DNA of 64,000 bases from Edaphobacter aggregans DSM 19364 (GTDB lineage: Bacteria > Acidobacteriota > Terriglobia > Terriglobales > Acidobacteriaceae). The stretch covers positions 1-64,000 of the forward strand of contig NZ_KN050789.1 in assembly GCF_000745965.1 (NCBI RefSeq). Reading direction: 5' to 3'. Both the position numbers and the translations under genes were made by a program. Of this stretch, positions 8,929 through 16,646 are shown piece by piece. Within the stretch, counting starts at the first letter, position 1. Each line of letters opens with the position of its first letter. The notes beneath the pieces are model-generated. The model was not told the DNA's origin, made no database searches, and worked only from the letters and a program-made list of their open reading frames with translations.

Positions 8929-9762
8929 TCACTCCGTTGGTTGTGCCTCGTCCGCCATGGCGTCGAGGATCGCCACCGTGTCCGCCTGTCCCACGTTGCG
9001 CCGGGTCCACATCCGCAACCGGCTACGCGGATGGCGACACGCGATGTCATACGCAAGGTCTCCCAGCGCCTCAGGAGTCAGAGTCTTCAGTTCCTCCATG
9101 AGATTGTGAGCATGTTCCTTGGCTTGCTTGTGTGCGCTCGTCGTGTAACCGATTGCACTGACCGATTCCTTACTAACCGATTCAATGACAGATTCTTCCT
9201 TATATAGAGAGGCGTGAATGTCTCCCCTGAGGAGTCCCTGTGTCTCCCCATCTATGGCGTCAATGTCTCCTCTGAGGAGTCCTGATGTCACATCTACTGT
9301 TTCCGGTAGAGGAGTCTGTATGTCTCCCCTATCGAGTCCCTCGTCGCCTTCCTGTCCTGCGCTTAGAGGAGTCTCTGTGTCTCCCCTACTGATGAGTTCC
9401 TTGATGGAGGCAACCTGAACGGTGTACCTGCTCGAAGACCTGCCTTTCCCGACCTCGCGCGAGATGTAACCCCGCTCGATGAGGGTTGGGATGATCCGCT
9501 GGACTTGGCGCTCTTGGAGGCGCGACACCGTAGCGATCAGCGACCGCGAGGGGTAGCAGTCGTAGGTGGCGTTGTCCGCATACCTGCAAATGGCGACGAG
9601 CACCGACTGTTCGCTCACGGACAGGCCGGGGAGGTCAAAGCAGAGGTTCCGCACCAAGGCCGCAGCCCAGAAGGAAGCCAGCAAGTCCCTCTCCGAAATC
9701 AACGAACGACTCGCCGGTATAAGTGTTGCAGGCCTCTGCGACCGCTTCCTCCTCGAGGGCAT
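8929..9762 (-). CDS. Helix-turn-helix replication-type protein, 5' end probably rearranged
   Basis: The frame encodes 277 aa. The recognisable part begins around LVRNLCFDLPGLSVSEQSVL and continues as a winged helix-turn-helix (CYPSRSLIATVSRLQERQV, then RYISREVG-like wing), the pattern of HTH_36-type initiator or regulator proteins on plasmids and integrated elements. A low-complexity linker follows with four RGD-containing repeats (see 9217-9390), then an acidic, helical C-terminal part. The first about 35 residues overlap the integrase frame on the other strand and do not look like a native N-terminus. The gene is probably element cargo; the exact start is uncertain. Confidence 0.6.
   Translation of the reverse strand: MPSRRKRSQRPATLIPASRSLISERDLLASFWAAALVRNLCFDLPGLSVSEQSVLVAICRYADNATYDCYPSRSLIATVSRLQERQVQRIIPTLIERGYISREVGKGRSSSRYTVQVASIKELISRGDTETPLSAGQEGDEGLDRGDIQTPLPETVDVTSGLLRGDIDAIDGETQGLLRGDIHASLYKEESVIESVSKESVSAIGYTTSAHKQAKEHAHNLMEELKTLTPEALGDLAYDIACRHPRSRLRMWTRRNVGQADTVAILDAMADEAQPTE
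9217..9390 (-). repeat. Degenerate RGD-type repeats inside the HTH gene
   Basis: Four imperfect units of the pattern RGD-[IT]-x-[TA]-x-[LI] occur in the linker of the helix-turn-helix protein: RGDTETPL, RGDIQTPL, LLRGDIDAI and LLRGDIHASL. At DNA level the same stretch shows recurring TGTCTCCCCT and GAGGAGTC words. The spacing between units varies from about 14 to 20 residues. Confidence 0.7.
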
Positions 9763-10744
9763 GAAAGATATCCGTCCACACAGTCAGGCTACCTACCGCT
9801 CTTTCCTCAAGCGTGTCCGCATGGAGTGGGCTGACTGGCGCGTGGAGGATATGGCGAAGGACATCATGGCCGCAGAGAATTGGATCAACGGATACCAGAC
9901 GTTGCCGATTCCGGAGAAGGTCGAACCCGATTACATCGCCAAGGGAAAGCGCGTCAAAGGGAAGGTCACTCCGGCGCGTCCAGCCCGCGATGTCAGCAAC
10001 AAAACCAAGCTGCACCTGAAAGCCTTCCTCCATCGTCTCCTCGAATGCGCGATGAAGTGGAACCTCCTCACGCTCCAGAGGAACCCTTTCCAATTGGTCG
10101 AAGTAAAGGGAAAGCGAATCAAGGTCCGGATGATTACGTACCTCACTGGCGAGCAGTACCGTGCCCTAGTCGCTGACTCAGAGCTATGCCAGCACGTGCG
10201 AGTCATGATCCAGATCGCCATGATTCTCGGGCTCCGAGCGAGCGAGATACTCGGCCTCCGCTGGGAGGATGTTGACTTCGAGAAGGCGACGATCACAATC
10301 CGTAGGTCGGTCGTCGAGAAGGACATGGATGACACCAAGACACAGGCGTCTGAGGCGGAGTTGCCGATGCACGAGGACTTGGCGATGGTGCTGAAGGAAT
10401 GGCGCGAGCCAAATCAGGATGAGAACGGGGAGGATATATCCGTCAACGGCTGGCTCTTTGGCAACATCCTAACTGGCCGACCGTTCTGGCGCGGCACACT
10501 ACAGAAGGACCATCTCATACCGGCCGGCAAGCGCGTCGGCATCGCGAGCCTGGGCTGGCACGACTTCCGCCACACCTACCGCGCGATGATGGGTGAATTG
10601 GACGACATCCCGCTCGAGATGCAGAAGACGCTGATGCGCCACTCCGACATCAGCACAACGCTCAGCTACGGCGGAAAGAGGTCGGCAAACAAGACCCGCG
10701 CGGCCAATGCCAAGGTTGTGGAGATGTTGAGGAAGAGAGCATGA
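9566..10744 (+). CDS. Tyrosine site-specific integrase (N-terminus probably truncated)
   Basis: The frame encodes 392 aa. Recognisable integrase begins near TKAAAQKEASKSLSEINERL (about residue 30), with the core-binding SAM-like domain about 50-150 and the catalytic domain about 185-390. All catalytic residues are visible: Arg224 (LGLRASEILGLRW), His332 and Arg335 (HDFRHTY), His359 (LMRHSD) and the nucleophile Tyr368 (LSYGG). The first about 25 residues overlap the opposite-strand HTH gene and do not resemble an integrase N-terminus. The gene points at a tRNA-Arg gene about 215 nt downstream, the usual layout for an element integrated into a tRNA 3' end. Confidence 0.88.
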   Translation: MALSAYLQMATSTDCSLTDRPGRSKQRFRTKAAAQKEASKSLSEINERLAGISVAGLCDRFLLEGMKDIRPHSQATYRSFLKRVRMEWADWRVEDMAKDIMAAENWINGYQTLPIPEKVEPDYIAKGKRVKGKVTPARPARDVSNKTKLHLKAFLHRLLECAMKWNLLTLQRNPFQLVEVKGKRIKVRMITYLTGEQYRALVADSELCQHVRVMIQIAMILGLRASEILGLRWEDVDFEKATITIRRSVVEKDMDDTKTQASEAELPMHEDLAMVLKEWREPNQDENGEDISVNGWLFGNILTGRPFWRGTLQKDHLIPAGKRVGIASLGWHDFRHTYRAMMGELDDIPLEMQKTLMRHSDISTTLSYGGKRSANKTRAANAKVVEMLRKRA

Positions 10745-10803
10745 GAGGTTGAGCGCAGATTAGGGCATCTAGGCGCACTAAAAACCCAGCCCAGAAACAG
10801 AAG

Positions 10804-10828
10804 AGGCCTCCCGTTAAGGAGGCCTTTC
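10804..10828 (+). terminator. Rho-independent terminator after the integrase
   Basis: A perfect 8-bp stem, AGGCCTCC (10804-10811) with GGAGGCCT (10818-10825), closes a 6-nt loop and is followed by TTCT. It lies 60 nt after the integrase stop. Downstream, 10,880-10,905 has several TTGCCC words of unknown meaning. Confidence 0.75.
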
Positions 10829-10959
10829 TGCTGCTGCAATCACGGTTATTTCCACCGTCTCTTTGAGGGGGGCTGAAAATTGCCTTGCCCTTATCTTGCC
10901 CTCGATGTTTTGGCCTTAGACCGCGACTCCAGCTAAGTCGTTGATCTTACAGCTATAAG

Positions 10960-11036
10960 TGGTGCGCCCGGAAGGACTCGAACCTCCGACCCTCTGGTTC
11001 GAAGCCAGATGCTCTATCCAGCTGAGCTACGGGCGC
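10960..11036 (-). tRNA. tRNA-Arg (anticodon TCG)
   Basis: Reading the minus strand, acceptor arms GCGCCCG (11030-11036) and CGGGCGC pair over 7 bp. The D arm TAGCTCAGCTGGATAGAGC, the anticodon loop CTTCGAA with anticodon TCG, and the T arm GGAGGTTCGAGTCCTTCC are all canonical. The 3' CCA is encoded at 10960-10962. It is the likely integration target for the element on its left. Confidence 0.96.
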
Positions 11037-11097
11037 GGGTGAAGCGGAAGATCTGCTGCGTAAGGAAGCGTATCGCAGGAGAGGATGGTTTCGCGAG

Positions 11098-11376
11098 TTA
11101 TTTCGCGGGAGCGGGAGCGGCGGTGAGTGCCTCAACGGGCTGCGGAGCCGTGACCATCGGCAGCTTCTCGACGACATCGAGTCCGGCGCGCCGGAGCAAC
11201 TGGTGAATCGCCGGCTCGTTGAGGCGCGTTGCGTCGTACTCGACGAGCAAAGTCTTTTCAGTCTCATCGAAGGAGAGGTGGCGAACCCCATAGACCTCGC
11301 GGATGCGGGCGATTGCCAGTGCTGCAGCCTCGGTAGGAGGCGTACCGTAGCGGTATTGAACATCAAGCTGCGTCAT
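11098..11376 (-). CDS. Small protein of unknown function (HMA-like fold possible)
   Basis: 92 aa. The pattern of alternating strands and helices (DVQYRYG, AAALAIARIREVYGVRHL, KTLLVEYDATRLNE, HQLLRRAGLDV) resembles a ferredoxin-like heavy-metal-associated domain, but the metal-binding CXXC is absent. An alanine/proline-rich tail follows. It lies between tRNA-Arg and the aldo/keto reductase gene, same strand as the latter, with 34 nt between them. Confidence 0.55.
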   Translation of the reverse strand: MTQLDVQYRYGTPPTEAAALAIARIREVYGVRHLSFDETEKTLLVEYDATRLNEPAIHQLLRRAGLDVVEKLPMVTAPQPVEALTAAPAPAK

Positions 11377-11410
11377 GTCTTCGATGATACCAGCGATGGT
11401 GACGACGATG

Positions 11411-12433
11411 TCAGCCGAGCCACTTCGGGTTGGCGGCCGTTCCGTCGTAGCGGTTCGAGGTCTTGAAGAGCTCGAACCGGCCTTCGCTGGCGGCGTCGCG
11501 TGTGCGGGCGAGCAGGGCGGTGACCTGAGTGTCAGAGAGCGGCTTGAAGGTGCGGGCGGCGGTAAGGGCCTGCTGGAGGATGGTGGGGGAGTCGATGCCG
11601 GTGATGACGACGGAGACTGGTTGGGTTAGCCCGTAGTGCAATGCTTCGATGGGCTCGACGGTCTTGGAGTCGAGGATGAAGTGGTCGCCGAAGGTCTTCA
11701 TGGCAAGGATAGCGGTGCCTTGCTGGAGGGCGACGGGCATCACCTCTTTGGCGAAGGAGCGGAAGTGCGCGTCCATGACGTTGATGGGCATCTGGACAGT
11801 ATCCAGGTGGAAGTTGTGCTTCTTTGCCACCTCGAACATGCGGAGGTGGACGGCGGGATCCTTGTGTCCGGTGAAGCCGATGTAGCGGATCTTGCCGGCC
11901 TGGCGGGCGGCGACGGCAGCCTCCATGGCTCCGCCGGGGCCGAAGATGCGGTCGGGGTCCTCCATGCGGATGACCTCGTGGAACTGGACGAGATCGATTA
12001 CGTCGGTCTGAAGGCGGCCGAGTGACTCCTCGAGTTGCTTGGCGTAGGACTCTTTCGTGCGGCCGTCCATCTTGGTCATGAGAAAGACCTTCTCGCGGTA
12101 GCCGTCCCGGAGGGCCCGGCCCATGCGGACCTCGCTGAGGCCGTCGTTGTAGTCCCAGCAGTTATCCATGAAGGTGATGCCGGCGTCGATTGCCTGACGA
12201 ATGAGCTTGATACTGGCGTCGGAGTCGGGGGATTTGCCGATGTGGTAGCCGCCGAGGCCGATGGCGGAGACGCGCTCGCCTGTCTTGCCGAGTTCTCGGT
12301 AGATCATGCCGGGAACCTCAGGGCGCTTTTGGGGCGCAGCCGCTCCCGCGTTCTGTGCAATGGCGTAGCTAGAGGTGGCGGCTGCTGCCAACCCCGCGGC
12401 GGTGGCGGATTTCAAAAAGTTTCGGCGCTGCAT
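11411..12433 (-). CDS. Tat-exported aldo/keto reductase
   Basis: 340 aa. It starts with a twin-arginine signal (MQRRNFLKSATAAGLAAAAT) ending near SYAIAQ, so the enzyme should act in the periplasm. The aldo/keto reductase TIM barrel follows: IYRELGKTGERVSAIGLGGY, the Asp/Tyr pair in FMDNCWDYNDGLSEVRMG, the Lys in MTKMDGR and the His in VQFHEVIR, i.e. the four catalytic residues of the family. Substrate unknown; export suggests a sugar or secreted carbonyl compound. It is downstream of larB on the same strand with a 104-nt gap. Confidence 0.9.
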   Translation of the reverse strand: MQRRNFLKSATAAGLAAAATSSYAIAQNAGAAAPQKRPEVPGMIYRELGKTGERVSAIGLGGYHIGKSPDSDASIKLIRQAIDAGITFMDNCWDYNDGLSEVRMGRALRDGYREKVFLMTKMDGRTKESYAKQLEESLGRLQTDVIDLVQFHEVIRMEDPDRIFGPGGAMEAAVAARQAGKIRYIGFTGHKDPAVHLRMFEVAKKHNFHLDTVQMPINVMDAHFRSFAKEVMPVALQQGTAILAMKTFGDHFILDSKTVEPIEALHYGLTQPVSVVITGIDSPTILQQALTAARTFKPLSDTQVTALLARTRDAASEGRFELFKTSNRYDGTAANPKWLG

Positions 12434-12537
12434 GCAGAGTTAGATGTTGAACGACCACCGTCCGGATGGTTGGGCGCAGCTTAGACGGGATGTGCCGCAC
12501 GGGCGATTAGCGTGGCGTTGTTGGCCCAGAGAGCGAG

Positions 12538-13296
12538 CTACGAGCCATGTGCCATCCTTGCGATTAATGTGGCGGAGTAGGCGGCGCCGAAGCCGTTGTC
12601 GATGTTGACGACGGTGACGTTGGGGGAGCAGGAGTTGAGCATGCCGAGGAGGGCGGCGGCCCCACTGAAGGAGGCTCCGTAACCGACGGAGGTAGGGACG
12701 GCGATGACGGGGACGCCGACGAGGCCTCCGACGACGGAGGGGAGCGCGCCTTCCATTCCGGCGCAGACGATGACGGCGTTGGCGGAGGCGAGTTGGTCGC
12801 GTACGGCGAGGAGGCGGTGGATGCCGGCGACGCCTACGTCGTAGAGGCGGGTAACGCGGGTGTTGAAGAGTTCGGCAGTGACGGCGGCCTCCTCGGCGAT
12901 GGGGAGATCGCTGGTGCCCGCGCAGACGACGGCGATGTGGCCCTTTGGTTCGGAGTGTGTGGATTGGCGGAGCGTGAGGGCCCGGGCCTGCGGGTGGTGG
13001 ACGGCGGCGGGGACGGCTTCCAGGACGGCGAGCGCGGTGGGATCGTCGGCGCGGGTGGCGAGGACGTCGTGTCCGGCGGCGGCCATGCGGGAAAAGATCT
13101 CGGCGGTCTGGGCGGGGGATTTTCCGGCGGCGTAGATGACCTCGGGCAGGCCGCTGCGGAGGGCGCGATGGTGATCGATGCGGGCGTGGCCGAGGTCCTC
13201 GAAGGGGAGAGAGGCCAGGCGGTCGGAGGCATCGGAGGGGGTAAGGTCGCCGCGTTCGACGGCGGCGAGGAGTTCGAGGAGGGTGGCTTTGTTCAT
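12538..13296 (-). CDS. larB: NPN cofactor biosynthesis protein LarB
   Basis: 252 aa. LarB carboxylates and hydrolyses nicotinic acid adenine dinucleotide to pyridinium-3,5-biscarboxylate mononucleotide, the first step of the nickel-pincer nucleotide cofactor. The C-terminal half is PurE-like: CAGTSDLPIAEEAAVTAE, VIVCAGMEGALPSVVGGL, and VIAVPTSVGYGASFSGAAAL. The N-terminal half with YAAGKSPAQTAEIFSRMAAAG is typical of LarB. Its ATG overlaps the larC stop by 4 nt (ATGA), so the two are translationally coupled. Confidence 0.95.
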   Translation of the reverse strand: MNKATLLELLAAVERGDLTPSDASDRLASLPFEDLGHARIDHHRALRSGLPEVIYAAGKSPAQTAEIFSRMAAAGHDVLATRADDPTALAVLEAVPAAVHHPQARALTLRQSTHSEPKGHIAVVCAGTSDLPIAEEAAVTAELFNTRVTRLYDVGVAGIHRLLAVRDQLASANAVIVCAGMEGALPSVVGGLVGVPVIAVPTSVGYGASFSGAAALLGMLNSCSPNVTVVNIDNGFGAAYSATLIARMAHGS

Positions 13297-14618
13297 TGCG
13301 CCGCTGCCTTGGAGGAGTGATAGGCGGCGATGGCGGCTTGTTGGACGAGCTTTACGGGGACGTTGTGCTGGGCGGCGGCGGCGCGGCAGTCCTCGAACTC
13401 GGGGGCGGCGTTGTAGGTTTCGTTGTTGCGTGAGCCGACTTTGATGCGTATGTCTCCGTAGGGGGTCGCGACGGTGGTGTGGGAGCGGTCGAGACAGGAG
13501 CGGCGCTCGTGGTGGATGCGCACGCCGAGGGTGCTGGTCTCGCGGAGGAGAAGGTCTTCGAGCGCAGGGACGTTTGCGTCGTCGGCGAGGACGGTGATGT
13601 GGGTGCCGAGGCGGCCCTTCTTCATCTGCACGGCCGTGGACATAACATCGAGGGCGCCGAGGGCGAGGGCGCGCTCGCTGACGTGCGCGAGGATCTGCGG
13701 AGAGAGGTCGTCGATGGCGGTCTCGAGGACGGCAACGGAGGCGTGGTTGCCGCCGGCTGCGTCGCCGATGGACAGGCGCAGGACGTTGGGGAAGTCCTGC
13801 GGGTTTCGCGATCCCGCGCCGTAGCCGATCTGCTGGACTCGCATCGCGGGCTGGGGGCCGAAGGTGGGAGAGATGGCTCGGATGAGAGCGGCGCCGGTGG
13901 GGGTCACAAGCTCCTGTTGGACGTGCGCGGAGTAGGTTGGCATGCCCCGCAGCAGATCGGCGGTTGCGGGCGCGGGGACGGGGAAGCGGCCGTGGGCGCA
14001 GTCGACCATGCCTCCGCCGACGTTGATGGGGGACGAGTACCAGGCATCGATGGCGAGGGCATGGATGCCGGCGCTGACGGCGACGATATCGACGATGGCG
14101 TCGACGGCACCGACCTCGTGGAAGTGAATCTTTTCGATCGGCACGTTATGGATTTTCGCCTCGCTGGCCCCCAGGAGTTCGAAGGCGTGGATGGCAGTGT
14201 GCTTCGCTGCATCGGGCAGACTTGCTGACTGAATCAACGAGCGGATGACGGAGAGCGAGCGGCCGTGGGTGTCGGGGTGGTCGTGGGCGTGCGGCTCATC
14301 GTGGGCATGCGAATGCCCGATCTTGTGCTGATGCTGAGTGCCGGGGTGGTGATGGTGTTCGCGGACACGCTGCTGCTGGACTCTGTCGTCGTGTTTGTGT
14401 GGCTGGACCGCTTCGGCGAGCCTGCCGTTCTCGAGAACATGCACCTTGGTCGAGGAGATACCGCTGCGATCGACCTTCTCGATGGAGAGTGACGCGCCGA
14501 GGTTGAGCGCGGAGGCAGCGTCGTGAAGGACTTGAGGCGGAACTCCGGCCTCGATCAGAGCTCCCAGGAACATGTCGCCGCTGATGCCGGCGAAGCAATC
14601 GAGATAGGCAATGCGCAT
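13293..14618 (-). CDS. larC: NPN cofactor nickel-insertion protein LarC
   Basis: 441 aa. LarC is the CTP-dependent cyclometallase that inserts nickel into the pincer ligand. The start MRIAYLDCFAGISGDMFLGA is diagnostic. A histidine-rich stretch lies at about residues 75-120 (REHHHHPGTQHQHKIGHSHA and onward), suited to nickel binding. Later signatures include IHFHEVGAVDAIVDIV, SSPINVGGGMV and TPTGAALIRA. In Lactobacillus plantarum the gene is split into larC1/larC2 joined by frameshifting; here it is a single continuous frame. It starts the larC-larB unit on the minus strand. Confidence 0.96.
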   Translation of the reverse strand: MRIAYLDCFAGISGDMFLGALIEAGVPPQVLHDAASALNLGASLSIEKVDRSGISSTKVHVLENGRLAEAVQPHKHDDRVQQQRVREHHHHPGTQHQHKIGHSHAHDEPHAHDHPDTHGRSLSVIRSLIQSASLPDAAKHTAIHAFELLGASEAKIHNVPIEKIHFHEVGAVDAIVDIVAVSAGIHALAIDAWYSSPINVGGGMVDCAHGRFPVPAPATADLLRGMPTYSAHVQQELVTPTGAALIRAISPTFGPQPAMRVQQIGYGAGSRNPQDFPNVLRLSIGDAAGGNHASVAVLETAIDDLSPQILAHVSERALALGALDVMSTAVQMKKGRLGTHITVLADDANVPALEDLLLRETSTLGVRIHHERRSCLDRSHTTVATPYGDIRIKVGSRNNETYNAAPEFEDCRAAAAQHNVPVKLVQQAAIAAYHSSKAAAQ

Positions 14619-14852
14619 GGCCGATATTGTTTCACGGCGGAATGGAGGCCGCTACCGATGCCGAGCGAAAGAACTACAGCTGTCGATTCCTCTGGACAAC
14701 GCAGCATCGGGGAGTAGAATTCCGGCGTTCTTCAGAATCATCCTGGGTTGCCGGCCAAGCTCCGGGGCTGTCTCTGGCCTGTGGCTTTGATCGCTGCTGC
14801 CGGTAATTCGCGGTTTCAAGGGGAAGCACAACAGCCAAAGGAGGCTTTCGAT

Positions 14853-15710
14853 ATGAAGAGGCTGACAGGGCTTTTAGCAGGTCTTTCTGTGATGGTTACA
14901 GGTCTGGGAGTCGCGGCGGCGCAGGAGGCGATGGGACCACCGAAGGTGCTGGTGATCCAGAGCGAGCTTGTGAAGCCAGGGCGGGGCGGAGCGCTGCACG
15001 AGCGGTCGGAGAGCGCCTTTGTGCGCGCCATGGTCGCGGCGAAGTGGCCGACCCATTACGTCGCTCTTGAGTCGTTGTCCGGCCCGACGCGGGCGTTATT
15101 TCTGACGGGGTATCCATCGTTTGCCGCATGGGAGAAGGACAACCAGGACATGGCGAAGAACGCAACGCTCTCGGCCGCGATCGATAAGGCCATGATGTCG
15201 GACGGGGATCTGCTGACCTCCTACGATCAGGGCGCCTTTATTTACAACGAGGAAGGCAGTCTTCGGGCTGGGACGGCTGATGTACCGCGCAGTCGCTACT
15301 TCGAGATCTCGGTCTTCCACGTTCGCCCAGGGCACAGGATGGAGTGGGAGGAACTGGTGAAGCTGTACCGGGAGGGCTACGAGAAGATCCCGAACGCGAA
15401 GTGGGCGCTGTTTGAGAGCGTCTATGGAGCGGATAACGGCGGCATGTATCTGGTGTTCAACCCAATGAAGTCGCTGGCAGAGGTGGAACAGGGCTACGCG
15501 GACCAGAAGAAGTTTGTCGACGCGATGGGCGAGGGCAAGATGAAGAAGCTGGGCGAGTTGACGGCCTCCTGCATCGAGTCGGAACAGACCAATCTCTTCC
15601 GGTTCAACCCAAAGATGAGCTATCCGCTGGATTCGTGGGTGAAAGAGGACCCGACCTTCTGGAAGCCGAAGATGACGGCGCCGGCGAAGGCGGAGAAGCC
15701 TGTACAGTAG
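14853..15710 (+). CDS. Secreted protein of unknown function within the lar locus
   Basis: 285 aa from ATG 14853, chosen because AAAGGAGG precedes it and a clear signal peptide follows (MKRLTGLLAGLSVMVTGLGV ending near AAAQ). The mature part has two similar halves with alpha/beta segments (KVLVIQSELVKPGRGGALHE and YFEISVFHVRPGHRMEWEEL), suggesting a tandem ferredoxin-like (dimeric alpha-beta barrel) fold, as in ABM-type monooxygenase-like proteins. No catalytic motif is recognisable. It lies on the opposite strand between larC and larE, so it is not co-transcribed with them. Confidence 0.6.
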   Translation: MKRLTGLLAGLSVMVTGLGVAAAQEAMGPPKVLVIQSELVKPGRGGALHERSESAFVRAMVAAKWPTHYVALESLSGPTRALFLTGYPSFAAWEKDNQDMAKNATLSAAIDKAMMSDGDLLTSYDQGAFIYNEEGSLRAGTADVPRSRYFEISVFHVRPGHRMEWEELVKLYREGYEKIPNAKWALFESVYGADNGGMYLVFNPMKSLAEVEQGYADQKKFVDAMGEGKMKKLGELTASCIESEQTNLFRFNPKMSYPLDSWVKEDPTFWKPKMTAPAKAEKPVQ

Positions 15711-15730
15711 CAGATGCAAGAGTAAAGGGC

Positions 15731-15754
15731 CCCGCTTCATCTGTGGAGCGGGCT
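15731..15754. terminator. Possible bidirectional terminator
   Basis: CCCGCT (15731-15736) pairs with AGCGGG (15747-15752), extendable by two weaker pairs, between the convergent ends of the secreted protein gene and larE. The following CTTCTTC is only weakly T-rich, so the assignment is tentative. Confidence 0.4.
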
Positions 15755-15766
15755 TCTTCGTCGGCG

Positions 15767-16600
15767 TTAGCGCGTGACCGGAGTGATGGCGTTCGCCGGA
15801 AGAACATCGTTCATGGACCCGGAGCGGTATCCCTGGGTGTCGAGCGTGACGTAGAGGAAGCCGAGGGGCCGCAGAGCGGCTGTGATCCGGTCGAGCATAT
15901 CGAGATCGAGAGCGCGGGGCATCTCTGTGCGGGCGATCTCGATGCGGGCAAGGTCGCCGTGATGGCGCACGCGCAGTTGCAGGAAGCCGAGCGCGTGCAG
16001 CGCGTCCTCTGCCTGCTCCACTTGAGACAGGTTTTCAGCAGTGACGGGGCGGCCGTATTCGATGCGCGAGGAGAGGCAGGCTGAGGCGGGTTTATTCCAC
16101 AGCGACAGGCCGGCTTCGCGCGCGAGCTGGCGAACGTCGGCCTTAGTGAGCTGCGCTGCGACCAGGGGCGCGAGCGCGTGGTGCTGCGCCGCGGCCTGCT
16201 GGCCCGGCCGGAAGTCGCCGCGATCGTCGAGGTTCATTCCATAGGCAAGGTGGCGGAAGCCGCGTTCGGCGCGGGCCTGTTCCATTTGCGTGAAGAGCTC
16301 GTCTTTGCAGTGAAAGCAGCGCCTGGAGTCGTTGCGACGATAGTCCGGGTTTTTGAGTTCGGCGGTGTGCAGGATATGGGTCGGGATGCGGTGCTCGGCA
16401 GTGAACGCCAGCGCGGCCGCGAGTTCGGCGCGCGGAAGTGAGGGGGAGTCGGCGATGACGGCAAGCATTTGGTCGCCGAGCTCTTGGTGCGCCGCCCAGG
16501 CGAGATACGCCGAGTCTGCTCCACCGGAGTAGGCGATCATGACGCTGCCGAGATCCCGGAGCGTGGCCTGGAGCAAAGCGCGTTTGACTGCGAGATCCAT
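15767..16600 (-). CDS. larE: ATP-dependent sacrificial sulfur transferase LarE
   Basis: 277 aa from ATG 16600; the frame stays open upstream but homology begins at MDLAVKRALLQATLRDLGSV. The PP-loop SGGADSAYLAW binds ATP. CFHCKDELF and the segment NLDDRGDFRPGQQAA are family features. Cys175 in KPASACLSSR sits where the Lactobacillus LarE sacrificial cysteine (Cys176) lies, suggesting this enzyme gives up its own sulfur to make the thiocarboxylates of the pincer ligand. It follows the Ldh-family gene by 46 nt on the same strand. Confidence 0.95.
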   Translation of the reverse strand: MDLAVKRALLQATLRDLGSVMIAYSGGADSAYLAWAAHQELGDQMLAVIADSPSLPRAELAAALAFTAEHRIPTHILHTAELKNPDYRRNDSRRCFHCKDELFTQMEQARAERGFRHLAYGMNLDDRGDFRPGQQAAAQHHALAPLVAAQLTKADVRQLAREAGLSLWNKPASACLSSRIEYGRPVTAENLSQVEQAEDALHALGFLQLRVRHHGDLARIEIARTEMPRALDLDMLDRITAALRPLGFLYVTLDTQGYRSGSMNDVLPANAITPVTR

Positions 16601-16646
16601 CCGGCCATCCTCGGGAAGTATAGTAGCGGAGTCAGGGGCAGGGTTG

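Noticed and set aside
9217..9390. Possible CRISPR array or tandem DNA repeat
   Set aside because: Unit spacing is irregular, copies are degenerate and the stretch is coding; no cas genes are present.
8929..10744. Intact prophage
   Set aside because: Only an integrase and one HTH protein are present; there are no structural, lysis or packaging genes.
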